Assembly (NCBI RefSeq): GCF_900105315.1
Contig: NZ_LT629766.1
Location: 3,534,001-3,598,000, forward strand
DNA length: 64,000 nucleotides
Direction: 5' to 3'
Source of the DNA: Brevibacterium siliguriense
GTDB lineage: Bacteria; Actinomycetota; Actinomycetes; Actinomycetales; Brevibacteriaceae
Made by a program: the position numbers and the translations under genes. Positions 7,233-16,655 of the stretch are shown here, piece after piece (position 1 is the stretch's first letter; every line of letters starts with the position of its first letter). Under the pieces are notes generated by a model. It was not told the origin of the DNA. It ran no database searches and saw only the letters and a program-made list of their open reading frames with translations.

Positions 7233-10082
7233 TCAGGGGGTCTTCGGCTTGGCCGTGCTCGTTTTCTTCGCTGCCGTGGTCTTCGACGCTGTCGACTTGG
7301 ACGCCGTGGTCTTCTTCGCAGCAGTGGTCTTCGACGCTGTCGACTTGGACGCCGTGGTCTTCTTCGCTGCCGTCGTCTTGGCTGCCGTCGTCTTGGCTGC
7401 CGTCGTCTTCTTGGCAGGTGCCTTCTTCGCCGGAGCCTTGCGCGTCGTCGTCTTCTTCTTCGCCGGGCCCTTCGCGCGCTTCTCAGCGAGCAGAGTCGCG
7501 GCTCGCTCGAGGGTCACGGCTTCAACGGAGTCGTCCTTGCGCAGAGTCGCGTTCGTCTCACCGTCGGTGACATAAGGTCCGAAGCGGCCGTCCTTGACGA
7601 CGACGGGCTTCTTCGTCTCCGGGTCTTCACCGAGTTCCTTGAGCGGTGCCGCGGCACGCCGACCGCCGCGCTGCTTCGGCTCGGAATAGATCTTCAGCGC
7701 CTCTTCGAGGGTGATGTTGAAGATCTGCTCCTCATCCGTCAGGGAGCGGGAGTCCGTGCCCTTCTTCAGGTACGGTCCGTAGCGGCCGTTCTGCGCGGTG
7801 ATGTCCGTGCCCTCTTCATCCTGGCCGACCACACGCGGCAGGCTGAGCAGTTTGAGCGCGGTCTCGAGGTCGATCGAGTTCAGATCCATCGATTTGAACA
7901 GGGAACCGGTGCGCGGCTTCGGTTTCTTCGCGCCCCGCTTCGGCTTCTCCTCGGGCTCGGGCAGCACCTCTGAGACATAGGGTCCGAAACGGCCGTTCTT
8001 CGCCACGATGGTGTGTCCGGTCTCCGGGTCGACTCCGAGCTCACGGTCGCCGTCGCCCTGGGATTCGATGAGTTCGGCCGCCTTAGCCGCCGTCAGCTCA
8101 TCGGGTGCCAGATCGTCGGGAACGGAGACCCGCTTCGGGTCCTCGCCTTCCTTCTCCGAGGCGACCTCGAGGTAAGGACCGTAGCGGCCCACGCGCAGGT
8201 TCACACCTTCGCTGATGGCGACGGTGTTGACCTCGCGGGCATCGATATCGCCGAGGTCGTCGACTATGGCCTTGAGTCCCTCCCGGTCCTGGTCCTTGTC
8301 GCCGAAGTAGAACCCGGCCAACCAGTCGTTGCGGTCCTCTTCGCCCATCGCGATCCGGTCGAGTTCGGATTCGAGGTCGGCAGTGAACGCGTAGTCGACC
8401 AGACCCGTGAAGTGCTCCTCGAGCAGACGAACGACGGAGAACGCCAACCAGCTGGGCACAAGTGCATTGCCGCGAGTGGTCACGTATCCGCGGTCCTGGA
8501 TGACGGAGATGGTCGCCGCATAGGTCGAGGGACGGCCGATGCCGAGCTCTTCGAGCTGCTTGACCAGGCTGGCTTCGGTGAAACGCGGCGGCGGAGCGGT
8601 GGTGTGTCCGTCGGCTTCGGCCTTGACGACCGACAGCGACTGGCCCTCTTCGACCTGCGGCAGCCGCGACTCACCGGACTTCGTGTCGTAGCGAGATGCA
8701 TCCTGACCCTCTTCATATGCGGCGAGGAATCCGCGGAAGGTGATGACGGTGCCGCTGGCGCTGAATCCGGCCTCATGACCGTGGGCAAGAGCCGCGCTGA
8801 CCTTGATGGTCGCGGTCTTGCCCTTCGCATCGGACATCTGGCTGGCGACGGTGCGCTTCCAGATGAGGTCGTAGAGTCGGAACTCATCACCGTTCAGCTG
8901 CTTGGACACCTGCGCCGGGGTGCGGAAGGAGTCACCGGCGGGACGGATCGCCTCGTGGGCCTCCTGCGCCGACTTCTGCTTGCTCGCGTACTGGCGCGGC
9001 GACTGCGGAACGAATTCGGGGCCGTAGAGTTCGGTCACCTGCTTGCGGGCGGCGGCGATGGCCTGACCCGACAGCGCCGAGGAGTCAGTACGCATATAGG
9101 TGATGTAGCCGTGCTCATACAGCGACTGGGCGGTGCGCATCGCCTGACGGGCGCTCATACGCAGTTTGCGTCCGGCCTCCTGCTGCAGGGTCGAGGTCGT
9201 GAACGGCGCGGCCGGGCGGCGGGAGTACGGCTTCGACTCCACCGCGGTCACCGTCAGCGCGTTCTTGGCGCTGCCGTTGAGTTCCGCGGCCAGGGATTCC
9301 GCGCGTGCCTGGTCGACGATCGTCGTCGAGGTGTTCTTCAGCTCGCCCTTGTCGTTGAAGTCGCGCCCGCTGGCCACCCGCGACCCGTCGAGGGTGGTGA
9401 GGTTCGCGGCGAACGGGTTCGTCCCGTCCGGCAGGCCGAGATCGATGTCGAGGTCCCAGTAGTCGGCGGGCACGAAGGCCATGCGTTCGCGTTCGCGTTC
9501 GACGACGAGTCGGGTGGCCACGGACTGGACACGTCCGGCCGAGAGCCCGGCACGGATCTTGCGCCACAGAACTGGTGAGACCTCGTAGCCGTAGAGACGG
9601 TCGAGGATGCGGCGGGTCTCCTGCGCATCGACGAGTGAGGTGTCGATTTCGCGGGTGTTCTCCAGGGCACGTTCGATCGCCTCGGGCGTGATCTCGTGGA
9701 AGACCATGCGCTTGACCGGGATCTTCGGCTTGAGGACTTCGAGCAGATGCCAGGCGATGGCCTCTCCCTCGCGGTCCTCATCCGTTGCCAGATAGAGTTC
9801 GTCGGCGTCTTTCAGCAGACGCTTGAGTTCGGTGACCTTCTTCTTCTTGCCCGGATCGATCCGATAGTAGGGATCGAAGTTGTTGTCGACATCGACAGCG
9901 AACTTTCCGTACGGCCCCTTCTTCATATCCGCGGGCAGCTCAGAGGGGGTGGGCAGGTCGCGGATATGGCCGACGGAGGCCTCGACGTCATAACCGTCGC
10001 CGAGGTATCCCACAATCGTTCGCGCCTTCGTCGGAGACTCGACGATGACGAGGCGACGGGGCTTCTTCTCGGTTGTGGTCAC
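7233..10082 (-). CDS. topA: DNA topoisomerase I (type IA)
   Basis: TopA relaxes negative supercoils by single-strand passage. The Toprim domain is N-terminal (VIVESPTKARTI, then ATDEDREGEAIAWHL near residue 95), and the catalytic Tyr lies in GYITYMRTDS near residue 325. Three C-terminal Topo_C repeats of the type NGRFGPYV / NGRYGPYL / DGRFGPYV follow, then a Lys/Ala/Thr-rich basic tail of about 70 residues, as in other actinobacterial TopA proteins where such tails bind DNA. The length of 949 aa is normal. GTG 10082 is preceded by GAGAGGAA. Part of the tail is a DNA-level tandem repeat, listed separately. Confidence 0.97.
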   Translation of the reverse strand: MTTTEKKPRRLVIVESPTKARTIVGYLGDGYDVEASVGHIRDLPTPSELPADMKKGPYGKFAVDVDNNFDPYYRIDPGKKKKVTELKRLLKDADELYLATDEDREGEAIAWHLLEVLKPKIPVKRMVFHEITPEAIERALENTREIDTSLVDAQETRRILDRLYGYEVSPVLWRKIRAGLSAGRVQSVATRLVVERERERMAFVPADYWDLDIDLGLPDGTNPFAANLTTLDGSRVASGRDFNDKGELKNTSTTIVDQARAESLAAELNGSAKNALTVTAVESKPYSRRPAAPFTTSTLQQEAGRKLRMSARQAMRTAQSLYEHGYITYMRTDSSALSGQAIAAARKQVTELYGPEFVPQSPRQYASKQKSAQEAHEAIRPAGDSFRTPAQVSKQLNGDEFRLYDLIWKRTVASQMSDAKGKTATIKVSAALAHGHEAGFSASGTVITFRGFLAAYEEGQDASRYDTKSGESRLPQVEEGQSLSVVKAEADGHTTAPPPRFTEASLVKQLEELGIGRPSTYAATISVIQDRGYVTTRGNALVPSWLAFSVVRLLEEHFTGLVDYAFTADLESELDRIAMGEEDRNDWLAGFYFGDKDQDREGLKAIVDDLGDIDAREVNTVAISEGVNLRVGRYGPYLEVASEKEGEDPKRVSVPDDLAPDELTAAKAAELIESQGDGDRELGVDPETGHTIVAKNGRFGPYVSEVLPEPEEKPKRGAKKPKPRTGSLFKSMDLNSIDLETALKLLSLPRVVGQDEEGTDITAQNGRYGPYLKKGTDSRSLTDEEQIFNITLEEALKIYSEPKQRGGRRAAAPLKELGEDPETKKPVVVKDGRFGPYVTDGETNATLRKDDSVEAVTLERAATLLAEKRAKGPAKKKTTTRKAPAKKAPAKKTTAAKTTAAKTTAAKKTTASKSTASKTTAAKKTTASKSTASKTTAAKKTSTAKPKTP
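7276..7367 (-). repeat. Tandem 48-bp repeat in the topA tail
   Basis: Positions 7276-7319 and 7324-7367 are identical over 44 bases with a period of 48. Each unit encodes 16 residues of the basic tail (AAKKTTASKSTASKTT). Imperfect shorter KKTTAAK units continue up to about 7430. Confidence 0.9.
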
Positions 10083-10250
10083 GCTTTCACATTCCTCTCA
10101 CGGCATCGTTTGCCTGCTGCAACGGGCGATCCGGCCCAATGTAACACTGTTGATCAGACACGTTCCTCATCGGCCCTTGCGGCCCGGCGACCGCCCGGAC
10201 CTCGTCCGGTATCGGCTCGGACACGGGGTCAACGGTTTCCGATCCTATCC

Positions 10251-11906
10251 CTATTCCACGGCCGACCGAGTCGTCGAGGTCTCGACGGAACCGCTGTCGG
10301 GCAGCAGTGCACCCGCCGCGCACAGGGCTCTGACTTGTGCCACTAGCTGATCTTCCAATGCGGTGGGATCAACCTCGAGAAGCTGTGCCAGAGCCCCGGC
10401 CGTCTGCCTCAGCGTCAGCGTCCCATCCGCGACGGACACGAACCCGGCCAGCGCCGTGTCGAGGTCGAAGACCTGCCCGAATCCGATCCCCTGTTCCAAG
10501 GTGATCGAGTTGGGTTCCGGTGCTCCGGGAACGAAATGACGATGTTCGACGAGGTCGGGTGAACGGGTGAATGCGGTCGCCGCGATCTCCTCCGGTCCGG
10601 CCGATGCCAGCCAGGATCGGATCGCGATGATCGTGGTGAGGAACTCCGCGAGCCCGTGCGGATTGTTCGCCGGCGCCGAGGTGACTCTGACCCGGGTCTT
10701 GAACACTCCCTCGGCTAACCCCGACGGTCCACGGTCGAAACCCGACATGTTGTCGCCGACCGTGGAGTCAGAAGAGTCAATCGTTGGCACATCGTTATCG
10801 GACCGAGTCATCAGCACGTACCCGAAGACGATTTCGTCCACAGCTCTGGTGGCGAAGTCGTCGATCCATGCCGCAGCTGCCTCGTTCCAGGCGGTGCTGG
10901 AGCGAGGGATTCCTCCGTCGCGGATCCACGTCTCAGCGTAGGCGATGGGGTCGAGTGCCTCGCGTTCGATGACGAACACCGAGGTGTCGTCATCGCCGAC
11001 CCATTTCTCCGGTCCTTCGTCCTTCCCCGAGGCAGCCTCCCAGTTTCCGAGGCAGACGCTGCGTCCGCCCGGGGTGAGGTGCGCAGGGATCTGGGTGAAG
11101 AGCTCACGGACGAGGTGGTCGCCGGTCCTTCCGCCGTCCCGGTATTCGAAGGTGGTGTCCGTGCTGCGCGGGGTGATGACGAACGGCGGATTCGACACGA
11201 GCAGATCCACGGGTTCGCTCAGCGGTTCGAGGAGAGACCCGTGCCGGAACTCGATCGTCGTCACACTGTTGAGTCCGGCCGAGAGTTCGGCCAGGCGCAG
11301 AGCTCGGTGGGAGATGTCGGTGGCGATGACCCGGTCGCTGTGGCGGGCCAGGAGAAGCGCTTGGATTCCGCAGCCGGTGCCGATGTCGGCGGCCGTACCC
11401 ACATGGTCGCGCGGGGTGATGGACACCAGAGTGCGGCCGGCGCCGCCGAGTCCGAGCACGAACTCGCCGTCGAGGACATCCGGGGTGGTCAGAGTGCCGT
11501 GGTCGGCCACGAGGTAGAGGTTCTCGTCCCCGGAACGGAAGCCGCGCGGTACACCGAGCGGGAGATCATAGGGGGTCAGCGCGAACGGGGCGGTCACCTC
11601 GTCGTCCACGGCGATCAGCCCCGCCTCGGCGGCGGTGTCGAAGGACTCCCCCAGCAGGGCCCGGACCTCGGTGACCGGGACGGCGCGGTGGAAGTGGAAG
11701 AGCAGAGCAGCGCAGGCCATTGCGCGCTCGGCCGCCGTCGACGACTCATCGTCCAGCACCCGGGTGCAGTGGTGGATGGCGGGTGCGGCATTGTTGCGCA
11801 GCAGCGCCTCCGAGGTCGCGGCACCCCAGAACTGGCGCAGCCGCGGTTCGGTGTATCCGGAACGGTAGAGGGTCTCGCCCAGGTGGGCCAACGGCAGATC
11901 AGTCAC
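10251..11906 (-). CDS. Class I SAM-dependent methyltransferase (HemK/PrmC-like)
   Basis: The 551-aa protein has a central Rossmann methyltransferase domain: TAADIGTGCGIQALLLA (SAM-binding motif I) near residues 171-187, ATDISHRALRLAELSAGLN (motif II), and VSNPPFVITPR (NPPF catalytic motif) near 235-245. NPPF enzymes methylate a planar amide or amine in protein, RNA or DNA. An N-terminal helical domain and a C-terminal region of about 170 residues flank it; actinobacterial proteins of this three-part type are known but their substrate is not. It starts at GTG 11906 with no ribosome binding site and a TAGGAT box 6 nt upstream. It is divergent from the helicase gene. Confidence 0.82.
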   Translation of the reverse strand: MTDLPLAHLGETLYRSGYTEPRLRQFWGAATSEALLRNNAAPAIHHCTRVLDDESSTAAERAMACAALLFHFHRAVPVTEVRALLGESFDTAAEAGLIAVDDEVTAPFALTPYDLPLGVPRGFRSGDENLYLVADHGTLTTPDVLDGEFVLGLGGAGRTLVSITPRDHVGTAADIGTGCGIQALLLARHSDRVIATDISHRALRLAELSAGLNSVTTIEFRHGSLLEPLSEPVDLLVSNPPFVITPRSTDTTFEYRDGGRTGDHLVRELFTQIPAHLTPGGRSVCLGNWEAASGKDEGPEKWVGDDDTSVFVIEREALDPIAYAETWIRDGGIPRSSTAWNEAAAAWIDDFATRAVDEIVFGYVLMTRSDNDVPTIDSSDSTVGDNMSGFDRGPSGLAEGVFKTRVRVTSAPANNPHGLAEFLTTIIAIRSWLASAGPEEIAATAFTRSPDLVEHRHFVPGAPEPNSITLEQGIGFGQVFDLDTALAGFVSVADGTLTLRQTAGALAQLLEVDPTALEDQLVAQVRALCAAGALLPDSGSVETSTTRSAVE

Positions 11907-11940
11907 AGAAGAATCCTAGCGACTGCGCCATAATTGGCTC
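11907..11940. promoter_or_regulatory. Back-to-back leaderless promoters in a 34-bp intergenic gap
   Basis: Rightward, CATAAT (11929-11934) lies 6 nt before ATG 11941. Leftward, TAGGAT (complement of 11913-11918) lies 6 nt before GTG 11906. Neither start has a ribosome binding site. Any -35 contacts would fall at the edge of or inside the opposite gene. Confidence 0.6.
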
Positions 11941-14217
11941 ATGGCCTCCTCCGCTCTTCTCGACATCGTCACCGGTTTCGGTGCCCGGGATGAGCGGATC
12001 GTCCATGTCCGCGACATTCCGCAGCGTTTCGAACGCGACGCCGAGTGGCCGGACTGGATCGACGATGAGCTCAAGCACGCATGCCACTCCATCGGCGTCG
12101 ATGCCCTGTGGCAGCACCAGCTCGAGGCTGCGCAGACGGCCAGGGACGGTTCCGACGTCGTCATCGCCACTCCCACGGCTTCGGGTAAGTCATTGGGATT
12201 CTGGCTGCCGGTGCTCGAAGCGATCCAATCGACTCGCGGGAAGCTGCGCACCGCCTCGGCGATCTACATCGCGCCGACGAAGGCCCTGGCCGCCGACCAG
12301 TTAGCCAAGCTCGAACGGTTCGTCATCCAGGGGATGCGTCCGGCCAGCTATGACGGGGACACCGCGCAGGTCTCGAAGGACTGGGCCAGACGCCATGCGA
12401 ACATCATCTTCACCAACCCGGACATGCTCCACCGCAGCATCCTGCCACAGCATGAGCGCTTCGCCCGGATGTTCAAGAATCTGCGCTTCATCGTCATCGA
12501 TGAGGCCCACCGGTACCGCGGAGTGTTCGGATCCCATGTCGCGCTCATCCTCCGCAGACTGCTGCGCATCGCCGCCCATTACGGAGCGGCACCGGTCGTC
12601 ATCGGAGCCTCGGCAACGATGGCCGACCCGGATGCGGCCTTTGCGAAGCTGACAGGGCGGCCCGCGCATGCGGTGACCGAGGACTCGTCCCCGCGGGCGG
12701 CCGGCAGTTTCGCCCTGTGGGAGCCTCCGGTGTCTCCCGGCGGCGACCGACGCAGCGGTCTGGTCGAGGCCGCCGATGTCATCACCGATTCGATGTGCGC
12801 CGGCTTCCGGTCGATCACGTTCATCGCCTCCCGCCGCGGCACCGAAGCCCTCGCGCAGACGGTCCGCGACCAGGTGGGGCAGGTGGATGAGACCCTGATG
12901 GGCAAGGTCGCCGCTTACCGGGGCGGGTATCTGGCCGAAGAGCGCAGGATGCTCGAGACCGCTCTGCGTTCGGGTCAGCTGCTGGCCGTGGCGTCGACGA
13001 ATGCCTTGGAGCTGGGCATCGACATCTCCGGGCTCGACCTCGTCATCATCTCAGGCTGGCCCGGAACACTGGCTTCCCTGTGGCAGCAGGCGGGACGTGC
13101 CGGCAGGGCCGGTCAGCGGTGGATGGCCGTGTTCATCGCCCGCGATGATCCGCTCGATACGTTCGTCGTCCATCATCCCGCAGTCATCTTCGACTCTCCC
13201 GTCGATGCCGGTGTCATCCATCCGGGCAATCCGCATGTGCTCTCCGGCCACCTGTGTGCGGCCGCCGCCGAGGTGCCTCTGAAGTCGGCCGACCTAGTGC
13301 ACTTCCCGGACAATTCGTCCGAGGTCATTGACGACCTCGTGGAGCGGAAGCTGCTGCGGGCACGACCGACCGGATGGTTCTGGGCCAAAGACCAACCTGC
13401 GACCGATCTGTCCGATATCCGCGGTTCCGGCGGCAGACAGTTCAGTCTGGTCGAGGCGAGCACCGGCACCCTGCTGGGCACGGTCGACGAATCGGGAGCA
13501 CATACCGGCGCCCACCCGGGAGCGGTGTATACGCATCAGGGCATCGACTTCACCGTCCTCGATCTCGACCTCGAGGATCGGATCGTCGCCGTCGAACGCG
13601 CCGAGGTCGACTACACGACTCAGCCGCGCTCGCAGACGGAGATCTCGATCGTCGATACGGATGCGCAGCGCGTTCTGCCCTCCGGGGTGGCTGTGTGCAG
13701 CGGCACCGTCGACGTCAAGGATCAGGTCGTGGCCTATCGGATGCGGGCCAAGCGCGGTGGGGCGATCATCGCCGAACACGAACTCGACCTGCCGGAGCGC
13801 ACTCTTCGGACAAAGGCCGTGTGGTGGACGGTCCCGCAGAACCTCCTCGACGAGGCCGAAGTCGTCTCCGGCGACCTGCCCGGCGCCGTCCATGCTGCCG
13901 AGCATGCCTCGATCGGTCTGCTGCCGCTCTTCGCCGGCTGTGACCGTTGGGATATCGGCGGCGTGTCGACGGCACTGCATGCCGACACCGGATTAGCGAC
14001 GGTGTTCGTCTACGACGGACTGGCCGGCGGCGCCGGCTTCGCCGAACGCGGCAGCGAGGTCATCGAAGAGTGGCTGGGCGCGACCCGGGATGCCATCGCC
14101 GCATGTGAGTGCATCGAGGGCTGCCCGTCGTGTGTACAGTCGCCGAAGTGCGGCAACGGGAACGAACCGTTGGAAAAGGACGCTGCGCTGCGGCTGCTGC
14201 GCACCGTGCTCAGGTAG
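11941..14217 (+). CDS. DEAD/DEAH-box helicase with DUF1998 Zn module (MrfA/YprA/Hrq1-like)
   Basis: This is a superfamily 2 helicase of the MrfA/Hrq1 type, a group linked to repair of cross-linked DNA. In 758 aa: Walker A in ATPTASGKS near residue 83, Walker B/DEAH in VIDEAHRYRGVFGSH near 188, motif III in GASATMADP, motif VI in QQAGRAGRAGQ near 383, and a C-terminal Cys cluster CECIEGCPSCVQSPKC near 722 that matches the DUF1998 metal site. ATG 11941 is probably leaderless. In many actinobacteria this helicase gene lies beside TadE-like genes, as here, which has led to the name helicase/secretion neighbourhood for those genes. Any functional link is unknown. Confidence 0.9.
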   Translation: MASSALLDIVTGFGARDERIVHVRDIPQRFERDAEWPDWIDDELKHACHSIGVDALWQHQLEAAQTARDGSDVVIATPTASGKSLGFWLPVLEAIQSTRGKLRTASAIYIAPTKALAADQLAKLERFVIQGMRPASYDGDTAQVSKDWARRHANIIFTNPDMLHRSILPQHERFARMFKNLRFIVIDEAHRYRGVFGSHVALILRRLLRIAAHYGAAPVVIGASATMADPDAAFAKLTGRPAHAVTEDSSPRAAGSFALWEPPVSPGGDRRSGLVEAADVITDSMCAGFRSITFIASRRGTEALAQTVRDQVGQVDETLMGKVAAYRGGYLAEERRMLETALRSGQLLAVASTNALELGIDISGLDLVIISGWPGTLASLWQQAGRAGRAGQRWMAVFIARDDPLDTFVVHHPAVIFDSPVDAGVIHPGNPHVLSGHLCAAAAEVPLKSADLVHFPDNSSEVIDDLVERKLLRARPTGWFWAKDQPATDLSDIRGSGGRQFSLVEASTGTLLGTVDESGAHTGAHPGAVYTHQGIDFTVLDLDLEDRIVAVERAEVDYTTQPRSQTEISIVDTDAQRVLPSGVAVCSGTVDVKDQVVAYRMRAKRGGAIIAEHELDLPERTLRTKAVWWTVPQNLLDEAEVVSGDLPGAVHAAEHASIGLLPLFAGCDRWDIGGVSTALHADTGLATVFVYDGLAGGAGFAERGSEVIEEWLGATRDAIAACECIEGCPSCVQSPKCGNGNEPLEKDAALRLLRTVLR

Positions 14218-14226
14218 CGAAGCCCG

Positions 14227-14544
14227 TCATCTACCGGCGACAGCCTCCTCCCTGACCTTCGGCAGAGGCCCGGGGATGTCGACTTCGATGACGACATAGG
14301 CAGACTGTTCACCTAGCGAGGCACGGCAGTCCTTGAGACGGCCGCCATTGCGTTTCGCGACCTCCTTCGCCGTCTCACACGGTTCTCCGGTGGCCAGTCC
14401 CCGGACTGCGTCCGCGGCAGCGAGTGCCGCCAGGTCTGCGGCGCTCTGCGCCCGGCTGTGAGCGACAAAGGCCTGGCTGAGGCTGCCGATGGCGGCGACG
14501 AGGACGAACACGATCGAGCAGAATCCCACGACGAGGTTCGTCAT
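14227..14544 (-). CDS. TadE-like pilus-associated protein (Rv3654c family)
   Basis: This small protein of 105 aa has one N-terminal membrane helix (VGFCSIVFVLVAAIGSLSQA), then HSRAQSAADLAALAAADAV, the hallmark of TadE/TadG-like pseudopilins, and a Cys pair (CETAKEVAKRNGGRLKDC) that may form a disulfide outside the cell. It overlaps the preceding TadE gene by 4 nt and is the last gene of the cluster. It is likely a minor component of the Flp/Tad system. Confidence 0.85.
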   Translation of the reverse strand: MTNLVVGFCSIVFVLVAAIGSLSQAFVAHSRAQSAADLAALAAADAVRGLATGEPCETAKEVAKRNGGRLKDCRASLGEQSAYVVIEVDIPGPLPKVREEAVAGR

Positions 14545-14927
14545 GACGGTCCTCCTCTGTCTCCTTCGAACCGCGCGGTGGCATTTGCGTCGACGGTGTC
14601 GAGGAAGAAGATCGCGGCCGGCAGTTCGATCGTGACGGTGACGACCGAATATCCTCCGTCGGCTCGGACGCGAACCGTTGAGGAGTCACCCGCGTGCTTC
14701 TTCGCTTCGGACACGACTGCGGCTTGGGGTTCGCCACGGGCGATCTCACGGGCCGCGGACCGTGCCGCGTCGAAGGCTCGCAGCTGAGAGAATCCGACCG
14801 CGGCGGCTCCCGTGAGCAGCACGATGAGAAGCACGACGGCGGGCATGACGACGGCGAACTCTGCCGTCGCCGTTCCCGTATCGCTTTCCCCTCCTCGCTG
14901 CCGCGCACGGGAGCGTCCGCGTGCCAT
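14541..14927 (-). CDS. TadE family pilus protein
   Basis: The 128-aa product shows the TadE pattern: a charged N-terminus, then TGTATAEFAVVMPAVVLLIV, where the Glu after the short leader is typical of TadE pilin-like proteins cleaved by a prepilin peptidase, then FDAARSAAREIARGE. It is a probable minor pilin of the Flp pilus. It overlaps the next gene by 4 nt and starts 6 nt after DUF4244, so all three are one transcript. Confidence 0.88.
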   Translation of the reverse strand: MARGRSRARQRGGESDTGTATAEFAVVMPAVVLLIVLLTGAAAVGFSQLRAFDAARSAAREIARGEPQAAVVSEAKKHAGDSSTVRVRADGGYSVVTVTIELPAAIFFLDTVDANATARFEGDRGGPS

Positions 14928-14933
14928 GACGGT

Positions 14934-15179
14934 TCAGCTTCCCAGCCCGAGCGCCGAGGAGATGACCCCGGTGATGAGTTCTTTGATCGGTTCGGATTTG
15001 AGGACCACGACGAGCAGTGCGGCGAAACCGCATGCTGCCAGAGTGGTGATCGCGTATTCGGCGGTGGTCGCTCCGGTGTCGGAGTCCCAGAACTCTTCGA
15101 TCGCGCTGTGGTCCTCGACAGGTTCGATCTGCCCCGTCGGCGGATCGTCGATCTCCGGGGGCGGTGATGTAGTGGCCAT
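14934..15179 (-). CDS. DUF4244 protein, probable Flp-type major pilin
   Basis: The 81-aa protein has a long acidic N-terminus, then DTGATTAEYAITTLAACGF leading into one membrane helix. The TAEYA motif is the class III (Flp) pilin signature and defines DUF4244 in actinobacteria. The long region before the motif distinguishes it from classic Flp pilins. AAGGAGGAGAGC before ATG 15179 is a strong ribosome binding site, as expected for an abundant subunit. An inverted repeat (GGCTGAAG at 15192, CTTCAGCC at 15224) lies just upstream. Confidence 0.85.
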   Translation of the reverse strand: MATTSPPPEIDDPPTGQIEPVEDHSAIEEFWDSDTGATTAEYAITTLAACGFAALLVVVLKSEPIKELITGVISSALGLGS

Positions 15180-15366
15180 GCTCTCCTCCTTGGCTGAAGC
15201 GCCGTTCGCACTCTGCGAGCGGACCTTCAGCCTGGGAGTGAGCGCACTGCCGTGTCCAGGGTCGGAATATGGCCTGTGGAAAGGGGTTCTGCATCCACAG
15301 GCTCACCGTGGTCGAGTGGAGAGTCCGTCCACAGGAAAAGGCGTACGAGTCAGCGGCTCCGGCGCA

Positions 15367-15969
15367 TCAGCTGTTGCCGGCCCAGTCGTCTCTGAGGATG
15401 GCCATGATCACTTCGTCGTGGCGACGGCCGTTGAAGAACACTGCTTCCCGTCGACGGCCCTCTTCGACGAATCCGGCCTTCGTATAGGAGGCGATTCCGC
15501 GGGTGTTGAATGCCCATGTCTGCAGCTCGATGCGGTTGAGTCCCAATTGGAGGAACCCGTATTTCACGGCCAGTCGCACCGCATCCGAACCGTATCCGCG
15601 GCCGTGGAATTCGGGGCCGAGGACGATCGCCAGAGTTGCCGACTGGTTGATGGGGTTGCGTCCGTAGAGGGTGACGTGGCCGACGAACTCTTCGGTTTCG
15701 GTCAGTTCGATGCTGAAGCCGACTGCTTCGCTCGAGGTGTTCGCGCTCCACTGCGAGAACTGTTCGGACACTCCCCCTTCCGGCCGTGGCAGAACCGTGT
15801 GGTTCTGCAAGACGACGATCGAGGGATCGAACCACCACTGTTCGAGATACGGCAGATCATCCTCCCTCAAGGGGCGCAGACGCACGGATCGACCGACGAA
15901 GAGGTTCTCGGCGTAGTCCTCGGCTTGTTCGACATTGGACAGCTGATTGAAGGGTGTGACCGGTGCCAT
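15367..15969 (-). CDS. GNAT family N-acetyltransferase (RimJ-like)
   Basis: The 200-aa acetyltransferase of the RimJ/RimL type has VRLRPLREDDLPYLEQWW near residue 29, the acetyl-CoA binding segment VLGPEFHGRGYGSDAVRLA near 116, and NRIELQTWAFNTRGIASY with the usual Asn and Tyr. It could acetylate a protein N-terminus, an antibiotic or an amino-sugar. It lies between tadC and the DUF4244 gene, splitting the pilus locus, although it has no obvious pilus role. The ATG at 15969 lacks a strong ribosome binding site. Confidence 0.85.
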   Translation of the reverse strand: MAPVTPFNQLSNVEQAEDYAENLFVGRSVRLRPLREDDLPYLEQWWFDPSIVVLQNHTVLPRPEGGVSEQFSQWSANTSSEAVGFSIELTETEEFVGHVTLYGRNPINQSATLAIVLGPEFHGRGYGSDAVRLAVKYGFLQLGLNRIELQTWAFNTRGIASYTKAGFVEEGRRREAVFFNGRRHDEVIMAILRDDWAGNS

Positions 15970-16058
15970 GTTCCGAGCCTATCGGTCGAGCCTGAAAACC
16001 AGGTCACCGCCGTTTCAGGACCGGGCGAAAACAGCGCCCGGCGACGACCGTGCACACG

Positions 16059-16655
16059 TCAGAAGAACACGGTCGTGAGATCGGAGAGCAGCGAGATGAG
16101 CACCGGGACGACCGAGAGCAGCAGGAACGCCGGCAGAATGCACACTCCCAAGGGCAGCACCAGCTGCACACCCAACGAGGCGGCCGCCTCCTGCCGGCGT
16201 CGGCGGGAGGAAGCACGCAGCTCCTCAGCCACGGACTCGATGAGAGGTGCCGGGCCGACACCTGTGTGTTCGGAGAACTCGAAGACCTCGAGCACGGGCA
16301 GCAGCCGGTCATCGTCGGCGAGTCTGCGTCCCCCGATCGTCATCGCACGGGCGATTCTCTGCAGGCCCGATCGGTCGTCGGTCGCATCGGCGGTCAAGGT
16401 CAGCGCCACGGGTATCGGCAGACCCGAAGTCAGGCAGATCGCCACGAGGTCGAGGTCGAACGCCAGCTGATCGTCGGCCACCGCCCGCGCGGTCCCCGAT
16501 CCCGGCAATTCAGCCTCCCGGTCGGTCGCCTCGGTGCCGGTGGGTTCGACCCTGCTCTCACTGAGGAGGCTCTGCAGTCGCCCGCGGGTCGATCCGGACC
16601 ATAGGAGTACGCCCAGTCCGACACAGACTCCGATGAGCATGGGAAGCATGGTCAC
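16059..16655 (-). CDS. Type II secretion/Tad inner-membrane protein TadC-like
   Basis: This 198-aa membrane protein belongs to the T2SSF (GspF) family. It has an N-terminal helix, the cytoplasmic segment LDLVAICLTSGLPIPVALTL near residue 75, the RRRRQEAAASLGVQLVLPLG turn near 150, and two C-terminal helices ending at the stop. The start is GTG 16655, which overlaps the stop of tadB in a GTGA arrangement; ATG 16650 is an alternative. It is about half the length of a full GspF, as usual when the function is split over TadB and TadC. Confidence 0.85.
   Translation of the reverse strand: MTMLPMLIGVCVGLGVLLWSGSTRGRLQSLLSESRVEPTGTEATDREAELPGSGTARAVADDQLAFDLDLVAICLTSGLPIPVALTLTADATDDRSGLQRIARAMTIGGRRLADDDRLLPVLEVFEFSEHTGVGPAPLIESVAEELRASSRRRRQEAAASLGVQLVLPLGVCILPAFLLLSVVPVLISLLSDLTTVFF

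Noticed and set aside
15270..15340. Cluster of DnaA-box-like TCCACAG/CTGTGGA motifs
   Set aside because: Only 6-7 of 9 positions match TTATCCACA, there is no AT-rich unwinding region, and dnaA/dnaN are not here; no origin is supported.
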